DNA of 64,000 nucleotides from positions 2,435,001-2,499,000 of the forward strand of contig NZ_CP097298.1 in NCBI RefSeq assembly GCF_023503965.1, written 5' to 3'. Made by a program: the position numbers and the translations under genes. Shown in pieces: positions 51,245 through 60,422 of the stretch; position 1 is the stretch's first letter; every line of letters begins with the position of its first letter. Below the pieces are notes generated by a model that worked only from the letters and a program-made list of their open reading frames with translations, searched no databases and had not been told where the DNA came from. Source of the DNA: Brevundimonas albigilva (GTDB taxonomy: Bacteria > Pseudomonadota > Alphaproteobacteria > Caulobacterales > Caulobacteraceae).

Positions 51245-52598
51245 TTGAACTCGATCAGGGCGTCGTTGCGCAGGTCGCGCAAATAGCGCCGCTCCAGGAC
51301 CTGCAGGTTCTGCGAACGCAGGCGGCCTTCGACCTGCTGGCGCGACGGCGCTTCAGGCCCGCCGACCCGGCGGCCGCACAGGGCGACCAGGTGCAGGCCC
51401 AGGGGCGTGCGGATCGGCGTCGAAACCGTGCCGATCTCGCCGGTGCGGGCGAACTGCTGGAACTGGGGCGCCAGGTCGCCGACGTCCGATTCGCCCAGGT
51501 CCGCGCCCAGCACGCCCTGGGTCGCGCGCGCCTGCGACAGGATGTTGTCGCACGTCAGGCCCTGGCGCAGGCCCTCCAGGGTGCGGGTCGCCTCGGCGAC
51601 CTGCGCCTCGGTCGCCGTCTCGGGCAACTGGACCATCACCTGCTTCATCGACACCAGGCTGGCCGCGGCGCCGTCGCGCTTGTCGCGCATGTAGATGATG
51701 TACACGCCGCCATCGACCGCGATCGGATTCGACAGCTGGCCCGGCTGAAGCTGGTCGAACACCGTCTGCAGCGCCGGCTGGACCGAACCCTTGACCAGCC
51801 AGCCGGCGTCGCCCGGCACGCGCGCGGCGGCGGACGGGGCGGCCGAGAACTGCCGCGCCACGGCCTGGAACGGGGCGCCCTGGATGATCTGCTGGACCAG
51901 CTGCTGGGCGCCGTTCATGGCCGCCTGCTGGCCGCCGACGCGCGCCGCCTCGATGTAGATCTCGCCGATCAGATACTGGGGCTGCGAGGCCGCCTGGTTC
52001 AGACGACGCATCTCCTGATCGACCTGAGCCGGCGTCGGACGGGCGCGGCTGCCGAAGCGGCCGCCCACCAGACGGCTCCAACCGATGTCGGTGCGCATGT
52101 TCTGGCGGAAGGCGTCGGGCTGGATGCCGCCCTGGCGCAGATAGTCGAGATAGGCCTGGGGCGTCGTTCCCGAGGACTGGGCCATGGCCGCGATCTCTTC
52201 GTCGACGTCGGCGTCGGTGACCTGCAGCTGGTCGGCGAACTGCGCCAGCTCCCCGGCCTTCAGCTGATCCTCGATCAGGGCGTTCAGCGCCGCCTGCTGG
52301 ATCGCCGGCAGGTTCTCCTGCGTCGGCTGCACCTGGGACGAGGCGATCAGCATCAGCATCCGCTGGCGCAGGTCATAGCCGGTGATGATGCGGTCGTTGA
52401 CGGTGGCGACGATGCCGTCGGCCATCTCGAATTGCGGCTCCGCGGCCTGGCGGGCGGGCGCTTCCTCGGCGGCGGGATTGAGCGCGCCGGCTGCGGGCGG
52501 CTGCGCCGGCGCCGGCGACGGGGCTGTCTGACCATGAGCCGAACCGGCGAGGAGGACCGCCGCGAGCGCAGCCCCGTCGAATAACGCATCAAACCCAT
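51241..52598 (-). CDS. surA: Periplasmic chaperone / peptidyl-prolyl isomerase SurA (frameshifted at signal peptide)
   Basis: Helps outer-membrane proteins such as LptD fold. The N-terminal chaperone domain (GIVATVNDRIITGYDLRQRM, NALIEDQLKAGELAQ, LRQGGIQPDAFRQNMR) is followed by one or two parvulin domains (QYLIGEIYIEA; KGSVQPALQTVFDQLQPGQL; SLVSMKQVMVQLPETA). The signal peptide AALAAVLLAGSAHGQ lies in a different frame from MGLMRYSTG; one added G near 52572-52575 joins them. ATG 52598 was chosen for its AGGA site. It lies directly downstream of lptD, its client. Confidence 0.9.
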
Positions 52599-52675
52599 CG
52601 GTCGTCCTGATTCCTCAAAGCGGTCCACCCGGCCGCCCGGCCGTCGCCATGACCGCGCCCCGTCAAGCCTCATGC

Positions 52676-55177
52676 TCAACGCATTTCGCTCTGTCCATAA
52701 CCTGAACCTCCGAAAGTGGCGAGGTTTAGGCGCACATAGACCCCTTCGGAGGGGCCGCTGGGCCGCACGCGCGTGTTGTCGCGGCGGAAGCCCAGTTCGA
52801 AGCGGAAGCAGTCGTCGTCGAACAGCAGGCCCACTTCCGAGCGGGTGATCACGTCGCGCTCCAGGTCCGCGATGCCCGCGACGGTGAAGCCCCAGTTGCG
52901 ATAGACGAACTGCTGGCCGGCCAGCTGGATGAATTCGTAGTTGCGGTTCAGCGACCCCAGCGGCGGCCCGCCCGGATTGGCGGGGTCGGGCCGGTCCTCG
53001 ATGTACAGCGGATCGGAACGGTCGACGATGTAGCTGATGCTGGCCAGGTTGCGTCGCCCCCAGCGTCCGTCCACGGCCGCCTCGGCCCGGCGGATGTCGC
53101 CCGAGCCGTCGATGGTGGCGTGGCCCCAGCTGCGGATGCGGTCGGACGGCGAGAACGTGCCCTGGACCACCCAGTCCGACGTCTCCGAAGCCAGGCCCGT
53201 GGGATCGTAAAGCCGCGTCGGATCGTCGGGGATCGGCGTGCGGAAGGCGTCTTCCTGGTCGAAGCGGTGGCTGCGGCCCACGAACAGGCTGGCGCTGCGG
53301 CCCTCGGCCCAGCGGATGGTGGCCCGGCCGCCCGCGGTGAACCGGGCGCCGCCCTCCAGCAGGTCGTAGCCCGAGAAGCGGTCGATGCGGAACAGCGAGG
53401 ATTCGTCCAGCTCGACGATCTGGGCGTCCTCGTTGGGGATGCGCGGATCCAGGTCCGGGTCCGTCGACACCGACAGCTGCGCCACCGGCTCCAGGATGAT
53501 GTCCGCCTCGGCCGTGCGCCGGATCAGCGGATAGCTGACGTCGACGCCGGCGCTCAGGCGCGTGCGGCTGACGGTGGCGTCGTCCGGATCGACGCCCAGC
53601 ACCGGGGGCAAGTCGCCGACCGAATAGACATCGGCCCGGCCGTCGACGAAGGGCTCCCAGCGCACGCCCAGGGGCGAGATCAGGGCGCGACGCCATTCGA
53701 ACTGTCCCGTGACGCGGCGGGTGTCGACGCCGCCTGCCCCGACCGTCGTCGTCGGCAGCAGTTCGGGGCGAAGCACGGGCGAGCCGACGTAGGCGTCGCG
53801 GTAGAGCGACACCGCCGATCCCTTCAGCCGCAGCCGCCCGCCCAGAACCGGGCCTTCCGGCTCCCAGCGGGCGTCGATCAGGGGCGCCACAAGCGGCAGG
53901 GTGTCGTCGTCCTCGAACACCTTGAAGCCGTCGGCGTCGCGGAAGTCGGTGTCGGCGAAGCGCGGGTCCAGCCGCAGGCTCTGGATCGAGAAGGCCGCGA
54001 CGGACAGGTAGGACCGCTCGCTCTGGCGCTCGGCGTACACCTGGCTGATCAGGCGGCGGCGATCGCCGTAATAGAGGCCGTTGTCCTGATAGGGATCGCG
54101 GACGTCGTAGCGGTCGAACAGGGTCTTGTCCGAGGTGCGCTCGGCGGTGAAGCCGAACCGCCACGGCCCTTCCGGGTCGAACTCGCCGTGCGACAGCAGA
54201 TAGCTGCGGTGGTCCCTGTCGCCGAAGCGGACGTTGCTCTCGAAGTCGCCGTCGCCGTTCAGGTCGAAGTCGCCGAAATTGCGCTCGTAGGTGTAGCCGC
54301 CGCGCACCACGACCTGGCCGTTCACGAACCGCCGCCGCCATTGCAGGTTCAGCAGCGGCGCGACCTCGGTGTTGATCTGCGGGCTGATCAGCCAGTCCTC
54401 GGACGGCGACACCACGATCAGATAGGGCAGTTCTACCGAGACGCCGCGTCCCTCGTCATAGTTGACGATCGGCACCAGCAGGCCCGAAGCCCGCTCCACC
54501 GTCGGATCGGGATGGGCGAAGAAGGGCGTGTAGAACACCGGCACGCCGCCGATGCGGAACACGGCGTTGCGGTAAAGGATCGCCCGCAGCTCCTCGTCCT
54601 GGACCACCTTTTCGGCCTGGATCGACACGCTGGGCGTCTTGGGGCCGTTGGCGTCGCAGATCGGGCAGGGGGTGAAGATGGCGTAGTTCATTTCGTTGGC
54701 GGTCTCGCTGCGACGCACGGCCGTGGCGGCCATCAGGCTGGCGCCGTCCGGCGTGCGGGTGGCGAAGTCGACCGCGACGCCGGCGTTCAGGTTCTGGTCC
54801 AGCTCCAGCCGGCTGGCGTGGACCACGGTGCCGTCCGGCGCGGTCGCCTCCACCTGGCCTTGCGCCGCGGCCGTCCCGGCCGCCAGGTCGTAGGAAACGC
54901 TTTCCCCGCGCAGCGTATGGCCGCGCGTGCGCAGATAGACGCGGTCGTCGGGCCCGCCCTGGGCAGTCACCACATCGCCGTCGCGGCGGGCGCTCTCGGC
55001 CTCGACATAGACGGCGTCCGGCGCCAGGCCGTCCGCCGCCGGCGCGGATTGCGGGGCCCCCGCCGCCGTCTGAGCCAGCGCGGGCGAGGCCAGAGGCGCG
55101 CAGGCGATCAGGGCCGCGCCGGCCAGCAGCCTGTGTCTCAGGACATTCGAGCGGCGCTCGCGGCGATCACCCTGCAT
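52676..55177 (-). CDS. lptD: LPS-assembly protein LptD
   Basis: Outer-membrane beta-barrel that inserts lipopolysaccharide into the outer leaflet with LptE. The signal peptide (HRLLAGAALIACAPLASPALA) is followed by an OstA-like jelly-roll (YVEAESARRDGDVVTAQGG, VSYDLAAG) and a long barrel domain with many aromatic-alternating strands to the C-terminus. FTPCPICDANGPKTPSVSI near residue 168 is a cysteine motif common in alphaproteobacterial LptD. The 833-residue protein is full length. It is followed by surA and preceded by lptG. Confidence 0.95.
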   Translation of the reverse strand: MQGDRRERRSNVLRHRLLAGAALIACAPLASPALAQTAAGAPQSAPAADGLAPDAVYVEAESARRDGDVVTAQGGPDDRVYLRTRGHTLRGESVSYDLAAGTAAAQGQVEATAPDGTVVHASRLELDQNLNAGVAVDFATRTPDGASLMAATAVRRSETANEMNYAIFTPCPICDANGPKTPSVSIQAEKVVQDEELRAILYRNAVFRIGGVPVFYTPFFAHPDPTVERASGLLVPIVNYDEGRGVSVELPYLIVVSPSEDWLISPQINTEVAPLLNLQWRRRFVNGQVVVRGGYTYERNFGDFDLNGDGDFESNVRFGDRDHRSYLLSHGEFDPEGPWRFGFTAERTSDKTLFDRYDVRDPYQDNGLYYGDRRRLISQVYAERQSERSYLSVAAFSIQSLRLDPRFADTDFRDADGFKVFEDDDTLPLVAPLIDARWEPEGPVLGGRLRLKGSAVSLYRDAYVGSPVLRPELLPTTTVGAGGVDTRRVTGQFEWRRALISPLGVRWEPFVDGRADVYSVGDLPPVLGVDPDDATVSRTRLSAGVDVSYPLIRRTAEADIILEPVAQLSVSTDPDLDPRIPNEDAQIVELDESSLFRIDRFSGYDLLEGGARFTAGGRATIRWAEGRSASLFVGRSHRFDQEDAFRTPIPDDPTRLYDPTGLASETSDWVVQGTFSPSDRIRSWGHATIDGSGDIRRAEAAVDGRWGRRNLASISYIVDRSDPLYIEDRPDPANPGGPPLGSLNRNYEFIQLAGQQFVYRNWGFTVAGIADLERDVITRSEVGLLFDDDCFRFELGFRRDNTRVRPSGPSEGVYVRLNLATFGGSGYGQSEMR

Positions 55178-55222
55178 ATGCCATCCGTGGTTGGGAGCCT
55201 GTTGGAGGAGCGGGCGGTCCGC

Positions 55223-56362
55223 TTAGCCGTCTTCGGTATAGAACAGCAAGGTGAAGGCGGCGAGCGCCGTCAGGATCGGCGGCAGCCAGGCGGCCACGAA
55301 GGCCGGCGCCACCTCGGCCGACCCCATCGCCGCCGAAAACTGGTTCAGGAAGAAGAAGGCGAACCCCAGCACCACCGCCGCCACGCTCATCCGCGCCATG
55401 TCGCCCAGCCGCATCAGCCGCAGCGAGAAGGCGGCCGCCAGGATGGACATGGCCGCGAACACCAGCGGCGTGGCCAGCAGCTGCTGGAAGCGCAGCCGGT
55501 AGGCCGTCGAACTGAACCCCGCGTTCTCGATGCGCTGGATCTGGTTGGGCAGGGACCAGAAGGGCGTCGACTGCGGTCGGGCGAACCGCTCGAACGCCTC
55601 CTCGTCGGCCAGGCTGGAGGGCAGGTCCAGCGTGGAATAGGTCACCGCCCGCTGGCCCACCGTGGCGCCGGTCGCATCCTGCAGCCGCCAGCGGCCCGCG
55701 CTCAGGGCGGCCGACTGGGCGTCGATCCGTTCCGAGAAGGTGCGCCCGCCGCCGGGCTGGGTCGTGTAGATGAAGAAGGTCACGTCCAGCAGGCGGGCGT
55801 TGGCCCGGTCCTGCCGGCCGGCGCGGATGATCATCTGGCGCTGGTCGTCGCCTTCGCGCAGCCAGATGGCCTCGGGCGGTCCCGCGCCGGGCGCCGTGCC
55901 CGAGATGCGGGCGCGTTCGCGTTGCCACATGGCGTCCCCCGCCGAGGCCATCGGCCCCAGGACCGTGACGGTCAGCACGCCCAGCAGAAAGGCCATGCCG
56001 GCCGAGGGCAGCACGAACCGCCAGGCCGAAACCCCCGCCGCGCGCATGGCGATCAGTTCGCTGCGCCGGTTCAGGCCGATGTAGGCCCCCAGCGTCCCGA
56101 ACAGGAAGACGAAGGGAAACAGCTGCACGATCACCGCCGGCGACTTGATCGCCACCAGTCCCAGGATGCGCAGGGCCGACAGGTCCTGGTTGGAGCCGAC
56201 GCCGCGCGACACCTCGACGAAGTCGATCAGCATCACCAGGGCCGAAATCACGGCCAGGGCCGTGGCCAGCGAGCGAAGCTGCTGGATCAGCACATAGCGT
56301 TCGATGCGCCCGATGCGGGGCAGACGGCGCGCCGCGGGCAGGGAAGGCAGGGCCAGCGTCAT
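55223..56362 (-). CDS. lptG: LPS export permease LptG
   Basis: Inner-membrane half of the LptB2FG transporter that lifts LPS from the inner membrane. The N-terminal helix region (IERYVLIQQLRSLATALA) and the block GLNRRSELIAMRAAGVSAW are the LptF/G family signature; a periplasmic beta-jellyroll domain lies in the middle, and the last 100 residues hold three membrane helices. ATG 56362 overlaps the lptF stop as ATGA. The 379-residue length is normal. Confidence 0.94.
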   Translation of the reverse strand: MTLALPSLPAARRLPRIGRIERYVLIQQLRSLATALAVISALVMLIDFVEVSRGVGSNQDLSALRILGLVAIKSPAVIVQLFPFVFLFGTLGAYIGLNRRSELIAMRAAGVSAWRFVLPSAGMAFLLGVLTVTVLGPMASAGDAMWQRERARISGTAPGAGPPEAIWLREGDDQRQMIIRAGRQDRANARLLDVTFFIYTTQPGGGRTFSERIDAQSAALSAGRWRLQDATGATVGQRAVTYSTLDLPSSLADEEAFERFARPQSTPFWSLPNQIQRIENAGFSSTAYRLRFQQLLATPLVFAAMSILAAAFSLRLMRLGDMARMSVAAVVLGFAFFFLNQFSAAMGSAEVAPAFVAAWLPPILTALAAFTLLFYTEDG

Positions 56363-57495
56363 GCGAACCTCGCCTTCAGGCGACGGGCGACGGGCCGAAG
56401 CCGGCTGCGGCGCGGCTTCAGCGCGCGGAACAGCACCCTCATGGCGATGGCCAGGGCGACCAGCGGCGCGACGTACTGCAGCACGTTCATCCATCCGTTC
56501 CAGGCGCTGGCCGCCACCAGGCCATAGCCGATCACCCGGGCCAGCAGGAAGAAGCCCGCCGCCTTGGCGATGCGCCAGCTGTAGCCGCTGCGGCTGAAGG
56601 CGCCGCCCAGGATGGCCGCAAGGGCCATCGCCATGGCGACCAGGACATACAGGGGCGACGACAGCCGCGAATGCGCCTCGGCCAGCAGTTCGCCGCGCGA
56701 TCCGGCGCTCTCCAGCACCCGCGGCGAGGGATTCAGCAACTGGCGCAGATAGAGGTCCGACGGCTTGTAGCGAATGGTTTCGGCCACGTCGGCGAACGGC
56801 GCCAGCGAGAAGTCGTAGCGCTGGAACGACAGGGTCTCCAGCACGCCGTTTGACGAATAGCGCTGGGCCGAGCCGTCGATCATGGTCAGGATCGGCTGGC
56901 CGGTCGCGTCGCGGCCGAACCGGGCCTCGCCGGCGTTCCAGGTCGTCACCTCGTCGCCGTCGACCAGATAGACGAACAGGTTCACCAGCAGGCCGCTCTG
57001 CTCGATCTGCTGCACATAGACGGTCAGGCCGTTGGGGCCTTGGACGAACTGGCCCTCCTCGACCAGCAGGGCGGCCAGGTCGGTGCGGATGGCGAAGGCT
57101 TGGCGGCGCACCTCGTGCTGGGCCCACGGCAGCATGAACAGATTGATGAACAGCGCCAGGACGGCGACCAGCAGGGCCAGACGGGCCGTCGGCGCGATGA
57201 CCTGCCAGCGCGTCATCCCGCCCGCGAAGGCCGCCGTCATCTCCTGCTCGCGCTGCAGCCGGGTCAGGGCGATCAGGGCGCCGATGAACAGGCCGATGGG
57301 CAGGATCACCGCCAGCAGCTGCGGCAGGGCCAGCAGCGTCAGCTTGATCATCACCCACACGCTCTGGCCGCGTTCGACGATGACTTCCAGTTGGTCCAGG
57401 CTCTGGCTCAGCACGCCTATGCCGGCCAGGGCCGCGCACGCCGCCACGACGGGCAGGGAGATCTGTCGGAAAAGGTAACGCTGAATCAGAGTCAT
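56359..57495 (-). CDS. lptF: LPS export permease LptF
   Basis: Partner of LptG. MTLIQRYLFRQISLPVVAA starts the protein; TRLQREQEMTAAFAGGMTRW is the coupling-helix signature, and a jellyroll domain plus C-terminal membrane helices follow. The 378-residue length is normal. ATG 57495 was chosen because homologues start at this methionine. It is divergent from pepA across a 139-base gap. Confidence 0.94.
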   Translation of the reverse strand: MTLIQRYLFRQISLPVVAACAALAGIGVLSQSLDQLEVIVERGQSVWVMIKLTLLALPQLLAVILPIGLFIGALIALTRLQREQEMTAAFAGGMTRWQVIAPTARLALLVAVLALFINLFMLPWAQHEVRRQAFAIRTDLAALLVEEGQFVQGPNGLTVYVQQIEQSGLLVNLFVYLVDGDEVTTWNAGEARFGRDATGQPILTMIDGSAQRYSSNGVLETLSFQRYDFSLAPFADVAETIRYKPSDLYLRQLLNPSPRVLESAGSRGELLAEAHSRLSSPLYVLVAMAMALAAILGGAFSRSGYSWRIAKAAGFFLLARVIGYGLVAASAWNGWMNVLQYVAPLVALAIAMRVLFRALKPRRSRLRPVARRLKARFA

Positions 57496-57634
57496 GGGCG
57501 GCTGGACTTCGCCCGGTTGCAGGCGGCGATATTGAGGCGCATCTAGTAGCACATCGGGGCGCGTCGGCGACAAGCGGACGCGCCATTGTGTTTTTTCAAG
57601 CTGACGCCAGGTGGGGCCTGGCTGGAGTTGCCGC

Positions 57635-59110
57635 ATGAAGATCGAATTCGTCGCCGCCGCCGGTTCCGCCGAAATCCTCGCCGTTCCGGTCCACGAGGAC
57701 CGCGCGCTGGCGGGGGCGGCGCCTGGGCTGGACCAGTCGGCCGGCGGCGCGCTGGCCAAGGCCCTGTCCAAGAGCCGCATGACCGGCAAGTCCGGGCAGA
57801 CCCTGTCCGTCGCCGCGCCCGCGGGCGTGGAGGCCGACAGCATCCTGCTGGTGGGCGCCGGCGCCGCTGAAAAGCTGGACGACCTGGCGGTCGAGGCCTT
57901 CGGCGCCAACGCCTACGCCGCGGCCAAGATGTCCGGCGCCGAGGTCCTGACCCTGGACGCGTCCGACCTGACGCCCGAACAGGCCGCCCGCGCCGCCTTC
58001 GCCGCCAGCCTGGCCGCCTACCGCTTCGACAAGTACCGGACCACCGAGACGGCGGACAAGAAGCCTTCGATCAAGACCGTGCGCGTCGTCACGTCCGACA
58101 TCCGCGCCGCCGACGCCGCCTATGAGGCCCTGTCGCCGGTGGCCGACGGGGTGATGTTCGCCCGCGACCTGGTGTCCGAGCCCGCCAACGTCCTGTATCC
58201 GGCCGAGTTCGCCCGCCGGGTGAAGGATCTGGAGCGCCTGGGCCTGACCGTCGAGATCCTGGGCGAGGCCGAGATGGAAAAGCTGGGCATGAACACCCTG
58301 CTCGCCGTCGGCCAGGGCAGCCGCCGCGAAAGCCAGCTGGCCGTGATCCAGTGGAACGGCGGCGCGGCCGGCGAGCAGCCCATCGCCTTCGTCGGCAAGG
58401 GCGTCTGCTTCGACACCGGCGGCATCTCCATCAAGCCCGCCGAGGGCATGGAGGACATGAAGTGGGACATGGGCGGCGCCGCCGCCGTGGCCGGCACCAT
58501 GATGGCCCTGGCCGGCCGCAAGGCCAAGGTGAACGCCGTCGGCGTGCTGGGCCTGGTCGAGAACATGCCCGACGGCAACGCCCAGCGCCCCGGCGACGTG
58601 GTCGTGTCCATGTCGGGCCAGACGGTCGAGGTCATCAACACCGACGCGGAAGGCCGCCTCGTGCTGGCCGACGCCCTCTGGTACACCCAGGACCGCTTCA
58701 AGCCGAAGTTCATGATCGATCTGGCCACCCTGACCGGCGCCATGATCGTGGCGCTGGGCCTGGACTATGCGGGCATTTTCTCCAACTCGGACGAGGTTTC
58801 GGAGAACATCCTGGCCGCCTCCGAAAAGGTGGGCGAGAACTTCTGGCGGATGCCGATCCCCGATCGCTACAACCAGCACATCGAATCCAAGATCGCGGAC
58901 CTGAAAAACATGGGCAACGGCCGCGCCGGCGGCTCCATCACCGCCGCCCTGTTCCTGCAGAAGTTCACCAACGGCGTGCCGTGGGCCCACCTGGACATCG
59001 CCCCCACCGCCTGGGCCAACAAGAGCCCCAGCCCCACGGTGCCCGAAGGCGGCGTCGGCTTCGCCGTCCGCACCCTGGACCGCATGGTGGCCGACAAGTA
59101 CGAAGGCTGA
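57635..59110 (+). CDS. pepA: Leucyl aminopeptidase PepA (M17)
   Basis: Cytosolic two-zinc exopeptidase. The catalytic block is VGKGVCFDTGGISIKPAEGM and the family signature NTDAEGRLVLADAL, with the active-site Lys in the first. The 491-residue length is typical. ATG 57635 has GGAG eight bases upstream. In many proteobacteria pepA is followed by holC; here a palindrome-flanked DUF559 gene is inserted between the two. Confidence 0.95.
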   Translation: MKIEFVAAAGSAEILAVPVHEDRALAGAAPGLDQSAGGALAKALSKSRMTGKSGQTLSVAAPAGVEADSILLVGAGAAEKLDDLAVEAFGANAYAAAKMSGAEVLTLDASDLTPEQAARAAFAASLAAYRFDKYRTTETADKKPSIKTVRVVTSDIRAADAAYEALSPVADGVMFARDLVSEPANVLYPAEFARRVKDLERLGLTVEILGEAEMEKLGMNTLLAVGQGSRRESQLAVIQWNGGAAGEQPIAFVGKGVCFDTGGISIKPAEGMEDMKWDMGGAAAVAGTMMALAGRKAKVNAVGVLGLVENMPDGNAQRPGDVVVSMSGQTVEVINTDAEGRLVLADALWYTQDRFKPKFMIDLATLTGAMIVALGLDYAGIFSNSDEVSENILAASEKVGENFWRMPIPDRYNQHIESKIADLKNMGNGRAGGSITAALFLQKFTNGVPWAHLDIAPTAWANKSPSPTVPEGGVGFAVRTLDRMVADKYEG

Positions 59111-59112
59111 TT

Positions 59113-59610
59113 CCTTCCCCCTTGCGGGGGAAGGTGGCCCGCGCAGCGGGTCGGATGGGGGTGTATCCCGGTCTCGGCCGGAATACCCTCGTCCCGTGGC
59201 CATCCACCATCACGACCGCGCTCATGCTCTGGCCCGCGACCTCCGCAAGGCGCAGACGCTGAGCGAGCGCGCCATGTGGCGTCTGTTGCGGGAGCGCCAG
59301 CTCGAAGGTCTGCGGTTCCGACGACAGGTTCCGCTTGGGCCCTATGTCGCCGACTTCTGTTGCCACGCGCTGAAGCTGGTGATCGAACTGGACGGCGGCG
59401 TTCATCGCCTGCGAGAAGAGCGCGACGCCGCGCGCGACGCGTGGCTGGGAGAGCAGGGCTTTGAAGTTCTCAGGTTTCCGAACGAGGCGGCGGGCCGAAA
59501 TCCGAACGTCGTGCTGGACGCGGTGCGCGCCGCGGCCCTGCGGAAACACCGGGCGTCACCCCCCATCCGTCTCGCTGGCGCGAGCCACCTTCCCCCGCAA
59601 GGGGGAAGGG
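59113..59610. mobile_element. Palindrome-flanked DUF559 module, family B
   Basis: Inverted arms of about 50 bases bound a single gene. The left arm begins CCTTCCCCCTTGCGGGGGAA (59113) and ends GGATGGGGG (59161); the right arm (59559-59610) is its reverse complement apart from the inner stem. The inner stem reads CCCGC-GCA-GCGGG on the left and CTCGC-GCCA-GCGAG on the right (read inverted): different bases, same pairing. It sits 2 bases after the pepA stop and 1 base before holC. The cargo is the DUF559 gene at 59196-59615. The murD copy has the same arms without cargo. Confidence 0.8.
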
Positions 59611-59615
59611 CGTGA
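59196..59615 (+). CDS. DUF559 endonuclease-like protein carried between inverted palindromes
   Basis: A 139-residue protein of the DUF559 family, related to very-short-patch-repair nucleases. The PD-(D/E)XK core is seen in FRRQVPLGPYVADFCCHALK and LVIELDGGVHRLREERDAAR, with Asp and Glu in the expected places, and FEVLRFPNEA near residue 93. The likely start is GTG 59196. The last 20 residues (PPIRLAGASHLPPQGGRA) are encoded by the right palindromic arm. The stop overlaps the holC start as GTGA. The nuclease activity is inferred from the fold, not demonstrated. Confidence 0.85.
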   Translation: MAIHHHDRAHALARDLRKAQTLSERAMWRLLRERQLEGLRFRRQVPLGPYVADFCCHALKLVIELDGGVHRLREERDAARDAWLGEQGFEVLRFPNEAAGRNPNVVLDAVRAAALRKHRASPPIRLAGASHLPPQGGRA

Positions 59616-60067
59616 CGACCAAACCCGAAGTCTGGTTCTATCACCTGGAGCGGTCGACGCTGGATCAGGTGCTGCCGACCCTGCTCGAGAAGACGCTCGA
59701 GCGGGGCTGGCGGGCGCTGGTCAAGGCCGGCCCGGCCCGGCTGGAGGCGGTCGACGAGGCGCTCTGGACCTATCGCGACGACGGTTTCCTGGCGCACGGC
59801 CAGGCCGGCGGACCCCATGACGCGCGCCAGCCCGTGCTTCTGAGCGACACGGGCGAGAACCTGAACGGCGCTCAGGCGCTGTTCATTCTCGACGATGCAG
59901 AACTGGGCGCCACGGAAGGGTTCGAACGATGCTTCATCATTTTCGACGGTCGGGACGAACCGGCGCTGCAGCACGCGCGCGGCCGCTGGAAGACGCTGAA
60001 GGACCAGGGCGCGCCGCTGGCCTATTGGCGTCAGACCGACGAGGGGCGCTGGGAAAAGGCGGCCTGA
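59612..60067 (+). CDS. holC: DNA polymerase III chi subunit HolC
   Basis: Clamp-loader subunit that contacts SSB. VWFYHLERSTLDQVLPTLLE at the N-terminus and GWRALVKAGP, DALWTYRDDGFLAHG-like, PVLLSDTGENLNGA and CFIIFDGRD are the family pattern; total 151 residues. Start GTG 59612 lies immediately after the palindromic arm, so the arm's GGGGGAAGGG serves as its ribosome site. It is translationally coupled to the DUF559 gene. Confidence 0.92.
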   Translation: MTTKPEVWFYHLERSTLDQVLPTLLEKTLERGWRALVKAGPARLEAVDEALWTYRDDGFLAHGQAGGPHDARQPVLLSDTGENLNGAQALFILDDAELGATEGFERCFIIFDGRDEPALQHARGRWKTLKDQGAPLAYWRQTDEGRWEKAA

Positions 60068-60393
60068 TCGTCCTGGCCGGCGCGGCCCTGCTGGCCGCCT
60101 GCTCCTCCACGCCCGCCGCCGACGAAACCGCGCCCCGCACGGTGGAAAAGGCGCAACTGACCCCGCCTGTCGGCAGCCGGATGCCCACCGCCCCGACCGC
60201 CGACCTCTGCAAGGCCGGAGAGATGCAGTATCTGGTCGGGAAACCGCGCGGCGAGATCCCCGTTCCGGTGGATGTGGTCAACCGCCGCGTGACCTGCACG
60301 GAATGCGCCATCACCGAGGAATTCTCGGCCTATCGGCTCAACATCTTCTACGACCGGGAGACCGGGATCATCGAACAGGTGCGTTGCGGCTGA
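60025..60393 (+). CDS. Putative I78-type peptidase inhibitor lipoprotein (first copy)
   Basis: A small lipoprotein. LIVLAGAALLAAC is a hydrophobic signal ending in a lipobox cysteine. The mature part has LCKAGEMQYLVGKPRGEIP and the C-terminal block FSAYRLNIFYDRETGIIEQV ending CG, which matches the inhibitor I78 pattern (..RLNI..D..G.I..V.CG). CTEC is an extra cysteine pair. The start is uncertain: TTG 60025 overlaps holC; otherwise one missing base could hide an ATG next to the holC stop. Confidence 0.65.
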   Translation: MASDRRGALGKGGLIVLAGAALLAACSSTPAADETAPRTVEKAQLTPPVGSRMPTAPTADLCKAGEMQYLVGKPRGEIPVPVDVVNRRVTCTECAITEEFSAYRLNIFYDRETGIIEQVRCG

Positions 60394-60422
60394 CGCGGCG
60401 CGACAACGAAGGAAGAACAGCC

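Noticed and set aside
53120..56527. A 1135-codon plus-strand frame opposite lptD and lptG
   Set aside because: It spans two recognisable minus-strand genes, and its composition is that of a GC-driven shadow.
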